From NCBI GenBank assembly GCA_961205875.1, contig OY540812.1, positions 8,246,001-8,310,000 of the forward strand: a stretch of 64,000 nucleotides of DNA, in the 5' to 3' direction. Shown here piece by piece: positions 49,474 through 63,860 of the stretch. The stretch comes from Sialis fuliginosa. Lineage: Eukaryota; Arthropoda; Insecta; Megaloptera; Sialidae. Positions within the stretch are counted from its first letter, which is position 1. Every line of letters starts with the position of its first letter. The notes below the pieces were generated by a model that was not told the DNA's origin, searched no databases, and was given only the letters and a program-made list of their open reading frames with translations. The translations under genes and the position numbers were made by a program.

Positions 49474-49740
49474 GTAAGTATAGTGAAGCCGATTTTTTTC
49501 GAAATCCGGGTTTTGATGGAATTATCCATTTTAACCTTTCCTGAATCCATTCTGACTATTTTCCCCATAATGTCTGTCTGTCGGTCGATCTGCCTGTAAG
49601 CGCTGTAACTCAAATACGACAAATCGTAAAAGGGTAAAATTTTATATTTAAAATTAATTTTTGTCTGAGAAGAAAACCTCCTATTTTTGAAATCGATCGG
49701 ATGTTTACTGACGTCGATTTTTGAATTTTTTGAATAACTT
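49474..49740 (+). repeat. ~270-bp dispersed repeat, copy of 29581-29860
   Basis: Begins GTAAGTATAGTGAAGCC. Includes a (TGTC)n tract. A 136-codon minus-strand frame overlapping this copy is not preserved in the other copy and is discounted. Confidence 0.8.
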
Positions 49741-49829
49741 AAGGTGCATGGGGCTACACAATTTTTTTTTGGCAAAATCTGCTAATATAATTCGAAAAAA
49801 TGTGATTTCAGTTTCAAAATGTTATCTTA

Positions 49830-50094
49830 TGCCGTGTTCAGACCGAAATAACAAAACAGCAACATCGTGTCTTTTTGACAAAAGTGCAATAAAGCCTATG
49901 CATTTTTAAATACAACGTGTTTTCAAACACCGTGTTGCTGTTTTGTTTTCTTTTGCCGTGTTCAGACCGAAAAAACAAAACAGCAACATCGTGTCTTTTT
50001 GACAAAAGTGCAATAAAGCCTATGCATTTTTAAATACGACGTGTTTTCAAACACCGTGTTGCTGTTTTGTTTTCTTTGGTGTGAACACCGCATT
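49830..50094. repeat. hairpin MITE with internal 124-bp tandem duplication
   Basis: Unit 1 (49831-49954) and unit 2 (49955-50078) differ at only a few bases; each runs from GCCGTGTTCAGACCGAAA to CCGTGTTGCTGTTTTGTTTT. The outer end GGTGTGAACACCGCATT completes the terminal repeat. Each unit can fold through its ACAAAACAGCAACA and TGTTGCTGTTTTGT arms. Confidence 0.85.
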
Positions 50095-52338
50095 AGATTT
50101 GATATCTCATTTTTTCTCACATAGTTATTTGACATTGATCACAAAACTTATATATAGAATCACAAACAATTTTGATGATAAGAGAGTCAAAACTGTTTTC
50201 AAAAAGCAATGACAAAAATCAAAACTATGTACTGAATTAATTAATTACGGTACAAATGGGTATAAATCGAAAAATTATTTGGAATCTGTACTTTTCAATA
50301 CATTTTATAGATTTTTTTCATTCATAATCTATGGAATGTTATCTAATTTAAGTATTTTGTTTTAAATATGATTTTATAATAAATAATATTAAGATAATTT
50401 TTGTTGTGGCCTTCCATCTTCGATGATTCAGTCAGGACTCTATATTTTTTAACATACATATTTATATTTTATATATTTAATTCAAAAATATTTCGATTGC
50501 CAAATCGAGTAAATATTGCAACAAATAGACCAAAATAAATTGCACCCATAGATATCACAACATTCTATTATTATCTTATAAACATATTCAAATGATTATT
50601 ACATCACATCATATCCAACAACTGGTATGTTATTATGACACAAAATCTCTTCAGAATTTTATTTTCATTGCATTTCACAGCAGTAGAGATGGTTGAAAAT
50701 ACAAATTGTCAACAGTAGTTTACTAATATAATATTCATATAAAAGTAAATTTTATTTATAAAAAAAATTATACTTGCTTGTTAACTTTAATTGTATCTTT
50801 AGAGCTCTAACACTTCTAACCAAATAATTTTTATTATTTTTAATTCATTTAATATTTCGTCATAATATAAAGAATATATTATATATTAAAATTTAAATAT
50901 TGTTGTATGGAACGCTGTAGATAATTAAATTATAAAATAGGTATCTATTGGTACAAAAAGTTACTCTACTGTACCTATAGATATAAATACAATTATATTT
51001 TATCCAGTATTAATAAATAATATGGACTAACGAGTTAACATTATTGAACGTTGTATTTTTTTGTTTCATTATTTTTATCAAAAATATATTTGTTAATAAT
51101 TATTTTATTTACTGAAATATATTTCTCGGTAACTGATTATACATTAAGAAATACTGTTTTTACTTTACAGATTTGTCGTTAAGCTGCACCAAGTAAATCA
51201 TCATAACAAGAAATTACAACGGGTTTAATTGAGAGAAAGATGTATAACATTACCCATAATGTCATATTAATAAATACATCTCTATCATCAACTGGCCTTT
51301 ATGCCTTTCTCGACGTTTTAAAATATCTCTTACAAGATGAAGCCGATATTCAAAGCTATGGTAATAATAAAATCAAGCTATGTTAAAATAAAAGCAGCAT
51401 GCTGAGAAACAGAACCGTATTTATAATTTTATAAATGGGCATTCAAATTAAAAAGACGTGTTATTATCGATAAGTACGTAGGTAGGTACTATGTAGGTAT
51501 CTACATGTTTTAAGAATTACTCAAAACTATTTGACCCCGAATATATGAACTAGTAAAGATACGAATACTATAAAAACTAGAGTTTGCACGAACAATCAAA
51601 AAAGAAGTTGAACAATTGATCTTAAATATTTGTTTTGAAGATCTGAGGAACAATGCCGTATTTAAATGGGGGGAGGAGGCTGAGTAGCGAAACATTTTGT
51701 TATTATATACGCAAATATAAATATTTTCAGTGTTTCGTACTGAAATCGGGAAAAAGTGGATACTTACATACTATGGTTTAATCAATGTCTGTCTGTCAGT
51801 CACAACTATTGAACAGTTTGGAACAAATATTGCATATTGTAGATCAAAAGATATGACATTTTTTAAAAAGTTTTTGGCGCTTTTTGAAAGGGGAAAATGG
51901 GTTACCAAAAGAGTGAGGTATCTAATAAAAGCTGAAAATTCAATAAATTGAAATACGAAAAGTATTTTTTCTATAAAAACGTTTAACAAATTTTCAAAAA
52001 AATATTTTATTTCCTTCTGCTCACATCTCCGTAAGTTATAGTGAAAAAAAACTGAAGAAAATTGGTTATTTGTATAATGATACCGACATTACAAGAAAAT
52101 TATCAGCTTTCATCGCACTTAGGTATTTTCAAAAATAATTAAATTAAATATAGTACATTGGGATGCATCTATTTTCTAATAGATGAACATCGCGCAGCTT
52201 ATCAAGATCTTGTTTGTCCCCCTCCCTTAAATAAATAATTGCTGTGGAATATAATTAAAAACTAAATCAAAGTTACAAATATATACAATCATATTTTGTA
52301 TCTTTTAGTCGATAACATTTTCAAAATTATAATACAGT

Positions 52339-52940
52339 AGGGTTGAGCGGAGTAAATATGAAACACCAAAAAATGGGGTAAAAGTGAAACAAGCTTGCAA
52401 CTAAAAAACTAATTTGTTTATAGGAGAATTATAAAAACTGACATTATCATTAAAGGTTTGTTAAAGCGACCTGAAAATATAAATCGCCTAATAAGTGATG
52501 TGTCACCCCTACAGATTTCCCTGTTAGTCGAAATGTGTGAATTAAATTTTAATTCTTTGCACATAACTTTCTGTATAGCTCAGATATTAATTAAAGTTAC
52601 AATTTCACATTGATATGCCGCAAAGAAGATAAATCAAAGTTGCCTTTGTAGCTTTTCTTTTAATTTTTCGAGAAATATTTTCCATTAGAAGCCTGTTTCA
52701 CTTTTTCCCTTATCTGTTTCACTTTTTCCCAAATTAGAGGTTAAAAATGAAACACACTTTTTTCATTTTTAAAGTCCGTGTTGTATTGTACCTACAGTAC
52801 AGTTCAAATGACGTAAGTATTTAAAATGGTTATTCATAAGCGCATCTAGTAGAAAAAATTAAAGTATGAATTTGTATCGTTAACTTTTTAAAAAACATGA
52901 AAGATTTGTATTTTGTTTAACTTTTACCCCAGTTGATCCT
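52339..52940. mobile_element. ~600-bp MITE, possible mariner-like
   Basis: The left end AGGGTTGAGCGGAGTAAATA and the reverse complement of the right end, AGGATCAACTGGGGTAAAAG, agree at most positions. TGGGGTAAAAGTGAAAC and its variants recur within. TA borders the ends. No transposase. Confidence 0.5.
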
Positions 52941-53543
52941 ATAATTAATATATTACTATGATTATTTGTAAGTCTATAAAATAATTGAAATAAAATATGA
53001 AGGATATATATATCTTCATCAATAATACATACGCACGTAGATATATAAATTTATAGATGATAATTGATTGAATACGGTACTGGACAGTGATACAAAAAAT
53101 AACAAGAGGTAATAACTACGGGATATATAAACATATAACTCTATCTTTCTTATCTCACAACACCACCATGTTAAATCAATTGATACCAAAAGCCGTCCAT
53201 CGTGTAAATATTAACACACAGTGATTTAAATTGTTTATTATATTGTAATAGAGATCATGTATATTTTAATGGGCTCTCAGATATGTAATTGTCAGGGTTT
53301 TTGTAAATTGTGATATGTTAAAACGTTTAAATAATCACCTGGTTGTATGATTGAACAACGCTGTTGAAAATTTCGTATATTATTAAAACGGTTAAGAATT
53401 AATGGTGTTTAATTCGGATGTTTTATGTTACTTAATAATATATATTGGAAGAGATTTACTCAGTTATTTACATTCTTTTGTATGTTTAGTTTCTTATAAT
53501 TTACTTTTTTGTATGTTCATAAAATAATAAATAGGGTATCGCC

Positions 53544-53905
53544 ATTATTTTACCTGCCTTAACGGCAACATACACTCATGATTTTTTCTGTGCACATCTA
53601 TGGCACAGTACCTAACCTGATTAGGTTATAAGTTTAACCTGCTTTTACAACAAAAATTTCCAAATAAAAACACTGCAATTGAACTATTTATTTTTGCCGC
53701 TTGGTGGCGCTAGGAGTATTGCTATGCTGTTGAACGATGCGAGGGAAATAAACAAACAGCGAGAGGGGAAATCATGGGTGTATGTTAACTTTATTTTATC
53801 TGCCTTAATGGCAACATACACACATGATTTTTTTGTGCTCATACGAGTATATAGCACAGTACTTTTCGAATGATATAAGTTTCATTCACCTCCTTTTATA
53901 ATAAA
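53544..53905 (+). repeat. two direct repeats of ~115 bp separated by ~135 bp
   Basis: Units 53544-53655 and 53791-53905 share CTGCCTTAAYGGCAACATAC, CATGATTTTT, GCACAGTAC and TATAAGTTT. The spacer holds a GC-richer segment (GCCGCTTGGTGGCGC). Could be a two-copy satellite seed or solo ends of a lost element. Confidence 0.6.
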
Positions 53906-54162
53906 TACTAAAAAAACGTACGACAATTTTCGATGTTTACGTATATTAATATATAGATTATATTTATAGTTTTAATAAATTCTATTATCTGAGTTTTTCG
54001 TATCGAAATCGGAAAATGAACACTTATCTTATGGAATCAACACTGAGTCTGTCTATCTGTCTGATACTGAATTGTTTGACCTAGAAAGCTGAGATTTTGG
54101 TATAGTACAAATGGAAATAACAAGAGGAGGGTCAGGTATTTTGGACACATTTGTCTAATATG

Positions 54163-54236
54163 TAATGCCGTGTTTAGACAAAAAAAAAAACAGTTACACG
54201 GTGTTAGAGTTTGTTGCTGTTTTGTTTTTTCGGCAT
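54163..54236. repeat. short hairpin MITE, 'AATGCCGTGTTTAGAC' family
   Basis: Left end AATGCCGTGTTTAGACA; right part GTTGCTGTTTTGTTTTTTCGGCAT. Same family as 49830-50094 and 1021-1132. Confidence 0.6.
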
Positions 54237-57200
54237 AACGTGTATTTTAAAATTCTACGCAAAATTTTATTTAATGTTCCATAACTAAAGTGTATACGTT
54301 AAAAAAAAACTACTTTAAATTCTTCGTCTATATTTTTATGAAAATTATGACATAACAACCATAAAACGACCATAATGTTAACTGCTATGATGAATATTAA
54401 TTTTTGTGTATAATAGTTCTCTACTGCGTGGAAATAACACAAAGCAGTCAAATAAATTTTCTCATATCAGTCGTGACTTGAACGTTTCATTCACGAATAT
54501 CATTTAAATAGTAATCAAGTTTAGCATAAGATCTGTGTAAGTGAGTATTAAATTAGTTTATTAACAGAAAAATCTAGACCAAAGAGTATGGGCGAGTCTA
54601 GGCACGATCGTTTTGAATTCGTACAGTGACAGGTTATGTATGTAATTCAAAAGGGGAAATTTAAAAATTAATATTTTTTGGTAAAAAAATCTAACAAATT
54701 TGATATGTATTGCATTTAGATTTTTAAATGGAATAATAGTCTTCATCAGAATATTCACACATAGAAATATTCAAGAGCCACAATTAGAGTTTTTGGGGGT
54801 ATTAAGTATAACTATGCAAGAATAAAAAAGAATTTAGTACCTACATAAATCCCTATACTTATCATATTTTGTTTTATAATGAATTTTTTGCTGTTTAAAA
54901 AAAATTATTTGGAATTTGAGCTATCATACATTTTCTCAAATTATTATTAAAATCCATTTACTGTTGGTCGAGTTATAAAAAATAAAATTAAAAAAGACTA
55001 ATTGAAAGAAACCGTAAAAAGATCATTAATTCCCCAAAAGTCAAAATAATGCCTTCTAGAGATCAGTTTAAAATATTGCATCTTCCTTCATTTCCTTCCC
55101 AAGAAAATATTTGGCAATAATATCCCACTTATATATATATTTTCACTTATGTTTATTTCTACTTAATCATAAATCTTCCATTTGCGTATCGTTGTTATTT
55201 GAAATTATTATAAAAATAATCGTTTCGAAACACGATATTTAATATAGGTATAATGTTTTGTTTTTTTTAATAAAAAGTTTGCTATACAGAACGCGAGCGG
55301 TATAGTTAGGCCATCCATGATATTTTAGATATTTTTAAAAAGCTATCTGTAATAGACCCAGTGCGTATTTACAATAAAAATAAAAATAATATTATTGCTT
55401 TTGTATTTGATTTCGAAAAAAAATCATTTAATGATTATTCATTTTATTAATCAAGTATCAAACAGAAATAGTGAACAGAGTTTTTCATATGGTACATTAT
55501 TAGAGTTTGAGGACAACATATGGCGTTTAGCAGATTATTGCTACATTATTATTATACAATATATTCCCTATAAGAATTGTTTTACAGAACCCTCAGAATT
55601 TACCAACATGGGCTGCCATTGCCCGCACATATTTTTTATATGAAGTAATTAAAATTTTAATAGTTTAAGGTGAGGTGTATAAACAAAAACTGTAGAATAT
55701 AATTAAAAATGGCATCACACACATATTAGGTTAAGGTACCTAGATCAACATAATTAAGATGTTATCAACGGCAACTCTGTCCGAAGCTGTCGACAATTAT
55801 TGTAATTTATTATCATCCAGCAATACAACATGTTTGGGTGGTCTTTTAACTACACCGATCATTTTTTGCTGACGTCACGATCATTAGTTACATATTGAAA
55901 AATATCGTGATCGGTACCTATACGAGTTCAATATCTGAACTGTCATATTTTGATAGCTGTTTAATAGAAAGGTAATATGCACATACATACTGAATGTATC
56001 AAAACGCAGCGCTTCCCAGACTTTTCCACAGAAAAGTGAATGATATTCTTTTAATTTAGCCTGCCTATAATACTACTGAAAATTGATGTTAATTTTTTTT
56101 GTTGAAATTTTTTTCTTAGTCTGAAACTGGCAACAAAAGTTTGTGATTCTATTTAAAAATAAAATAATAATTTTATTTTAGATCATATTTATCTACAAGA
56201 AATATCAAATAAATAAACAATTTAAAAATTAGCCAAAAGTAGAGTATGAAAATTATGATATATTTTATTGAATAATAAATTGAGAAAATTATAAAAAAAT
56301 TGTCAACTGCGAGTCAAACTTCCCGTATTAGTGTCTCGTTCTTGTATATTTTTAAAATTAATTTGATTGTTAATTTGACTTACACTTCAGATTCAAATCA
56401 GATTTTTGTAAAAATAAAAAAATTATAATAAAAAAATAAACAAACATTATAAAACTGTCTAAATGAGTCTAGTGAATTAATGAATAAAACACAAAAAGAA
56501 AATAATAAAAAAAGTTTACATAAATTAAATTATATTAAATTCCTTGAATTCAAATTTCAATTGCCGGGATTAATTAAAAACAAATTGTTCGGTAACCCAT
56601 TTTCTCCCTTCAAACAGCGCCACTAATTAAACATTTTATTTTTATAACTCAGACCTATTTTTTGGTCTGTTATTTAATAATTTTAGTATATTATATAAAA
56701 TTAATCTCAGCTTTTTAGGTCATACGGCTTAGTAGCTAGAAGGCTGTGACAGACAGACAGACAATGTTGATTTCATATTTGTTTTTTCTGATTTAAAAAA
56801 AGTGACAATTTAGCATGAATTATTTATACTAAAATAACGAAAATATGCGTACATTTTAAAATTTAATGTACCTGCATTTGTATCTAAATATATTTCCGAT
56901 TATATTTTATATAAATAATTTATTGCTTTGACATATATCTCCATAGACGGTATTCAATTCAAAATAAAAAAAATGTATAATTCGTTATTGTGTAAGTTTT
57001 TGGAATGTATTTTCAATATTCAAAAGTTGAATCATTCTAATGTGTAGTGAGTATACATAATTTAAAAACTATTAATCATTTTTCATATATACAACTGTTT
57101 AACTAATTCTATGAAATGCATGTCCATAAAAAATAATACATAATAGAATACCTATAATTTTTATTATTGTAGGATCCACAATTTATATTTAAGAAAGTTA

Positions 57201-58659
57201 TCTCACACGGTCAGTATTAACTAACATAATAAATTCTTGCACTTATGAAATTAGAGTGTAAATGAATTTTGTCATATTTATTTTCATAAAATTCTATTTT
57301 TTTATAAACTAATTTTTGCAAGTTTTATGGTTTTGCAACTGTCTCTTGGTTTTTGTATGTACCTACGTAATTTCTTACAGTCATTTAATTGGTTCAAATT
57401 TAATATGTTAGTATATAAATGGATGGCTTTTTAATCAACAAGGGACAATATGTACAATATTTATTTAGTAATTACGCGTACACATTGGGGCCTTAAAATA
57501 TACTAGTAAAATTAGAAGACTCATAAATAATTTAATGGATTTCAATTTCATTTATTCAACATATAAAAAAAAACGTCCGTGTGAAATGGTTCTTATAAAT
57601 TCTTTTTTTTATTCTCTCATAAAACTTTTAACAAAAAAATATATATATAAAATTTAGCGTCCATTTGTCATCGCGTGAGAAAAAAAAACTCATGAAATTT
57701 AAAAAATGTCCGAAATGGATTTAGTTTTACGACTACCTGCAGGTGACTTGGTAATGTTTATATGTAGGGGGATGTGTTTTGTATTTCTTAATACAACTTG
57801 TGAACTAGAAATTTTACACTTAACGCCTTATTGAGCGATTAACGAAAAATAATGTGGGATTTGACTTTTCCAACTCGGGATTCAAGTGACCGTGACGAAT
57901 TCATGTTTAAAATTGCTATCTGCACTCTGGTATTGTCTTTGAAATAGGTTGACAGAGTTGTTCTCAGAACAAAATATATATCAACACTTATACAATTAGT
58001 TGATTTATTTTGTTTCAGTGTAAAATAATATATTTAAGTATAATTACAAAAAGTACTTACATATGTTTGTACTTAAGTACAATTTTTGGCAAAAATAATT
58101 GCAGTTGTATGGTGTGCGTACTTATGCACATTTTTTTATACAAAAATAAGTAGTTTTTATAGCATCTCTCTTGTTATATAAATAATTGTTTGAATAGGTA
58201 TTTTATATCTCTCTATATAAAAATGAATGTTCGTTTGTATGAGGCTTATAGACTCGGAAATTACTGAACCGATTTCAATGTAGTTTTCACCAATAGTTAG
58301 ATAATTTTTCTGTGAATGTTCGTGGCTATTAATATTTTATGAAAATATAAGATTTATTATCATGTCATTTATATAAAAACATAGTAGCCATGGAATACAG
58401 ATTACTATAATTTACAGTTTCTTCAATATTTTATTAATTAAGGTCACTAATGATCACGTCTCTTTAAAATACTTTGTCGGACAATTGGATGATTTTTTTA
58501 AATATATTGATTGAAAATTGAAATAAAAAAACATTTCACTTCCAAGGAAGGTAAAATATTCGAAATTGATTATGATTGTTGCTAACCTATTTATTATTAT
58601 TTATTTATTTTCATACAAATTCTAAGACGACATCTGGTGTTTCCTGGTAGTTTAAAAAT

Positions 58660-58905
58660 ATAGTTTTACACGATTTTCTCAGTAACTACAGAACGGATTT
58701 TATTCAGATTTTCATCAATGGATAAGTTTGGTTTAGGTGTATAATGTGTAGAGATTTAGTGTAAATCTCATGAAGTTGGAAAAAAAACAATTCGCGGTGA
58801 ACCGTGTGTTGTGGGCATGTTGGGTGTGTATATTGAATATTTTAAGTCGCTATGATTTTGTGGATATTAACCCGGGTAATACCGGGTAACGCGCTAGTGT
58901 ACAAT
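58660..58905 (+). repeat. dispersed repeat, copy of 28316-28625
   Basis: Contains ACTACAGAACGGATTTTATT and ends CGGGTAACGCGCTAGTGTA, matching the 28-kb copy. A weaker related segment (TTACTGAACCGATTTCAATG) lies just before it at about 58210-58345. Confidence 0.6.
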
Positions 58906-61900
58906 ACATTTAAAATTAAAGCTAGATGTATCAATACATTTAAATAATTCAAACCTACAATTATGTTAAACAATAAATTAAAAACAGAATAAGACAACAT
59001 GTTTGCAATATAGTTAATTGTATTTCATTTGTGCCTAATCCCGGGTCTGGTTCCACTCAACCCCCGGGACAACAATGGCAGTAATGGTCCGTCAGCCACT
59101 TGTTAAACTATGAGCGGTCACTTTTGAAAACGAAACACCAATTTGTTAGGATTGGATTTTTTGAAAAATGACCTGCTTTATTATGATATATGGAGTCTTT
59201 TTTACAGACTCAAGAACCGAATGGACAGAGAAGCCACTAAAGACTTGAGTGGTCAAGGTCATTTTTAACGATCTTTTTTATTACTGAACTAGAATTAAGA
59301 AATTAACACAGGTTAATTTGATGGATTTGTTTATGATTTCCTAAAGGCATATAAAAACATTCATTACTTTATGTTGATATTGAATTGGTGTTGTTCTTGT
59401 TTTAAATAAGTGTCAAATTTAACTGTTGTCTTTAGATAATTAGGATTTACTCATTCTTCAACGGAAGTATCAGTTTATATTCTTTTTAATTAATCAAATT
59501 TAGTACTGTTTAACTGTTGACATGTCTTATTAATTATACATGCGTTAGTTTTTTTATTGTAGAACTATTTACAGTTAAGGTGAATTAATTGCTGTATTAT
59601 TTAAATTTAATTTAATGTACAATAAAATTAGGAATAATTACGCAGCCTCACAAAAACAGTTTTGTACGCTTAAGCGGATATTAACAAAACTATATAAATA
59701 TAAATATAAAAAATATAAAAATTTGACAATAAAAAATCTCGTTGACCCCAAAATTTTTTGTTATTGTTAGAAAATAGCAAAAATATAGAATTTTTTTACA
59801 AAATCTAATAAATAACTGTAGATCAGACTTTTCTCTGCAAAAATAATTTTTGCTTTGATCGCAAATAACTCTGTCAAAAAAATGTCGTACACTATATAAA
59901 TAGCAAATTGAAGAGAAAAGTTTTATATACAAAAATAGGGGGTCTTAAAATTGATATAAATTTTTTTAAATTTTTTGGGGTTTATTGTGGTTTCTAAAAT
60001 ATGTAAGAAAAACATTGCCCGGTTAAGAGTACAAGATCTTTTTTTGTGGATTTGAGTTATTTTATTTAAAATAATATAGAAGAATCAAATTTTTCTATAC
60101 GGTACTGTAAAAAACTATCTAATAATTCTTCACGTATGTTTTATTCAAATAATTCGATTTATGTATTTTTATCATGTGTTAAAAAGTCCCACTGACATTA
60201 GTAAGTATGTGACAATATGATTATGTTGGTACGCATACCTTTATAATATCTCTATACCCATTTAATAATATATGTTTGTTATTTGGACGTATACACACAA
60301 ATATTTCTATACAGAAATAGCGTGTGGTTATCGTGTAATAAGAAACAATAAAATAATAACACGGACGATTTTTTATGAGCCTAAAAGAGACCGATACATA
60401 TCGGAACTTGAAAACAAAAGGATGTCGTGGATGTTAGTTTTGATATTGTTTTGTTTAAAATAGACATTGAAAAAATGTTCGGTGCTCAGTTTTTTCTCCA
60501 GTGGAACGCCTAGGTGGCCAGATAAAGATATTTCTTACAAGGAGTGAGTTGTTTTAATTTATATTATATAATTTATGGGATTGTCTTTTTGGTTTATTGC
60601 TTCGTGAATGGTATTTTTGGTATGCGTGTTTTTATTAATTTGTATCTCGAGTTTTATTACATGTTGCCAACATAAATGATATTAATTAATTATGCTGTTA
60701 GCAAATGTTGCAGAATTATGGTTTTCTGATATTTGTTATGAATGCTTATTTATATCGTAAAATATTGATACATATAGTGAAAATAATGTTCTTATGGATA
60801 TTAAAAATTGGAGTGAATGTTGTATTTCAAATAAAAAGTTAGATGGCATTGAACAACTGCAACTGTAGCACTCTTAAATACGATTGTTAATGTAAATAAT
60901 ATTAGAAAGAGATCAAGCTGAATACACACATGAATTGAGGCAGTATTGCGGTGTGACGATTTAAAATTTTCGATTTTTTTAAATACATATTTTGAAAGTA
61001 AAATATAGTGCGAGTATACTGTGAAAATTGTAGACCGAAATTTGAAGTATTTACGAAGTTATAGCATATAGAAGAGTAACAATTATTACTAAATCTTAAA
61101 CGCGTTTTTCTCGAAAACACTTTTTATCGGTTGGTGGGAAGCAGAAGCGAAATTTGAATCAACCAGTGTGTCCGCTCGGGGTTATAATTTTTGAGTAAAC
61201 TTTTTTGGAGTCTGTATGTAACGATGTTGCATACAAAAATCATTTTGTATTAAATGCATTATCATTATGATTATAATATTAAAACTAAGAAAATTTAAAA
61301 TCGCATCCTCGAAGATCTGATGACTTAACAATAATTAATCCAAGTCTGCCAGCTACAGCGCCACTACTAATGAACGGCGGCGGCAGAAACTACACACAAA
61401 GAAACCGCATGCTCGAAAAATACGCACTTCATAAATTTATTTATATAAAATAAATCAGATTTTTAATAGAGTAATCAGTCTACATTAATAACTATATTAT
61501 TACACAGTCATGCCTGAATTATGAATATTAGTTTGCATTATATTTTAATAAATCAGTTTATGTTTTTTTGTTTTGAATTTTTTGTATACTTTTAATAATG
61601 CTTGCATTTAATTAAGATCTTGACTTTGCATATTGGATAAGCTTATTTTTAATTTTTATTTTTTGAATTTTTTTTCACTGTATCTGTACTAAATAAACAA
61701 TATTTTAAAATTAAAAAAAAATTTAAAACGGAAATCAAAATTGAATTTTGATTATAGATAATAAAAAAAAAGACCATAGAAGAGGGCTCAAATAACTGTA
61801 ACAATAATAAACTTATCTGATCATAAATTATGTCAGTAATTTATCAATCTTTTAGTTTAGTGTAAATAAAAAAAAAATACTATTATTATTATATATGTAG

Positions 61901-62695
61901 GGTAAATGGGAGATACAAATCAAAAATATGTTTCGAAATTAGTAAATCGATAAAAATTATATTTAATATTCACTCATAGAATTAGTTACATATATTGATA
62001 ATATAATTGGATGTCACATATTGCAATGCATATTGTTTTGTAAGGTACTGGTATCACTCTTGAACACTTTAAGAGCAAATTTTATTGTTTTTTTGGGATT
62101 GATGGGTTACTTTTTTATAATTCTCATGAACTCATAATAAAACAACTACGTCTTTTTTAAATCAATTTAATAGGCATGATGCCTAACTTTTTAAAACTAT
62201 TTTATGATGATTTTACGTGTCTCCTATTTCCAAAAAAATACTTATTAATTGTAATGAACACTTGCTAAATATTACAAAATGATTAGTATAACCAACCACT
62301 ACACACACGTTATAAAATAAAGAGTCGTAAAATTTAAAACAATGTAAAGCATTAACATAAAAAAATAAACCTTTCTTGATAATGTGATAATTATTAGTCA
62401 ACTTTTTTAAAACAAAATTATCAATTATCATCAAATCACGCTGTAAGTTAAAACTATATAGATTAATATCCAGTAATGGCAGTAATCAAATATCAACAAA
62501 TATTTCTAATACAGATTTAATTTAAAAATGTTAAACATTGGGATATTGTTCAAGACTGTTGCCAGTTATGTTACAAATATCAAATATATTTAACTACGAA
62601 ATGAAACACGCATTCGACAAAGACCATATACATATAATAAACGCTTATATAGATTTCTTAATAAAATTTTGAAACATATACCTACAATATCTTTT

Positions 62696-62752
62696 ATCAA
62701 ACATGATCCTCTTCTGAAACAAGCCACCCTGGACCCGAGATATGATATCTAA
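62696..62752 (+). pseudogene. possible hAT transposase remnant
   Basis: One frame reads IKHDPLLKQATLDPRYDI and then stops. It resembles the hAT/ZBED transposase C-terminal text (…LL..AT.LDPR(F/Y)K). Stops and frame breaks follow within 20 codons, and I see no flanking domain, so it is dead if real. The match is short. Confidence 0.3.
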
Positions 62753-63324
62753 CAATGTTTTTGATTGACAATATGGAAGATACATCAAGGGAAATAAATG
62801 AGACTGCCACATATTGTTTTAGATATATTTTTTAACATTCAACATATTCTCATGTTGTGATACATCTGACATGTTGAAAATTTGTTATGTAATTAATTTA
62901 AAATAAATATGACGAATGGTTAAAATAATCTATTGTTTATGCCAGCTTTGATTAATTGTTGTTTGAAGCTGAAGGGAAGTAGAGATCAATTCTTATTTTA
63001 TTTTACTTGGTGTGATATCTTCCTATTTGAACATTTATGATAACATGTTGATTAATAATTTGATAATTATAACAAGTACAATATGTAGGTTCAATTTTCT
63101 TATCAGGATCTATTTAAAATAGATCTTGTATTTGTTGTAACCGTGCTTTTGTAGCTGGTCATTAATTATAAATAAGATGTCAGAATTATATCACAACTAA
63201 AAAATATTTGAATAATGATAGGTAGTAGGTATATGTATAATTTAATAAACAAAATCAATATATGTATTGTGATATTTTGTGTCTGACTCATATTTCTTGT
63301 AGATATTTATATATTTATAGAAAA

Positions 63325-63860
63325 CTGGCTTTGCCCGCGGCTTCACTCGCGTGGACTACGAAATTATTGTTTATGATTTTTGAAAAATATAGTTGAATTA
63401 ATAAGTACAAACACCTAAATTACCTAACAAAAACGAATCAGAAAAAAAAGTACAAATAATTTTTGTTCTGTTTAAATTTAAAAGTTTATTATTAAAAACA
63501 AAATAAACAATTGGCGATCAAAAGACAACGGCCGAGTATGTGAATCGTTCCCTCTGCCCCGCTCCGACGCAGCACTTCTTTAGTTCACGCATTATTAATA
63601 AAATTTTATCGTATATAACTTATTTAAAGTTATTTCCTAAACTGAAAGACCAAATTGGATGCTATAAAGAGCAAATTTTATCTACATTAAGTATTTATGA
63701 CGATGAAATCATTTATTTCGATAAGGATTAATGTTTTGCAGGTCGTAAGTCCACATAAACAGAACCAAAACATTTTTATTTTCTTTCTAACATAATAGCA
63801 GTCATTCTTTACTACATTATTTTGTTCAATATTTAACGGTTAAGGCGGCAGAAGATAATA
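63325..63860 (+). repeat. interspersed repeat, related to 5925-6075
   Basis: Starts GGCTTTGCCCGCGGCTTCAC, then CTCGCGTGGACTACG, and carries TTCTTTACTACATTATTTTG near its end. The opening string is typical of non-LTR/SINE repeats of Lepidoptera. The 63-codon open frame inside it has no family features. Confidence 0.6.

Noticed and set aside
49365-49775. Minus-strand 136-codon frame
   Set aside because: It overlaps a dispersed repeat whose other copy at 29.6 kb does not keep the frame; no domain or splice context.
55990-56040. hAT-like tip GCGCTTCCCAGACTTTT
   Set aside because: Single short match with no partner end.
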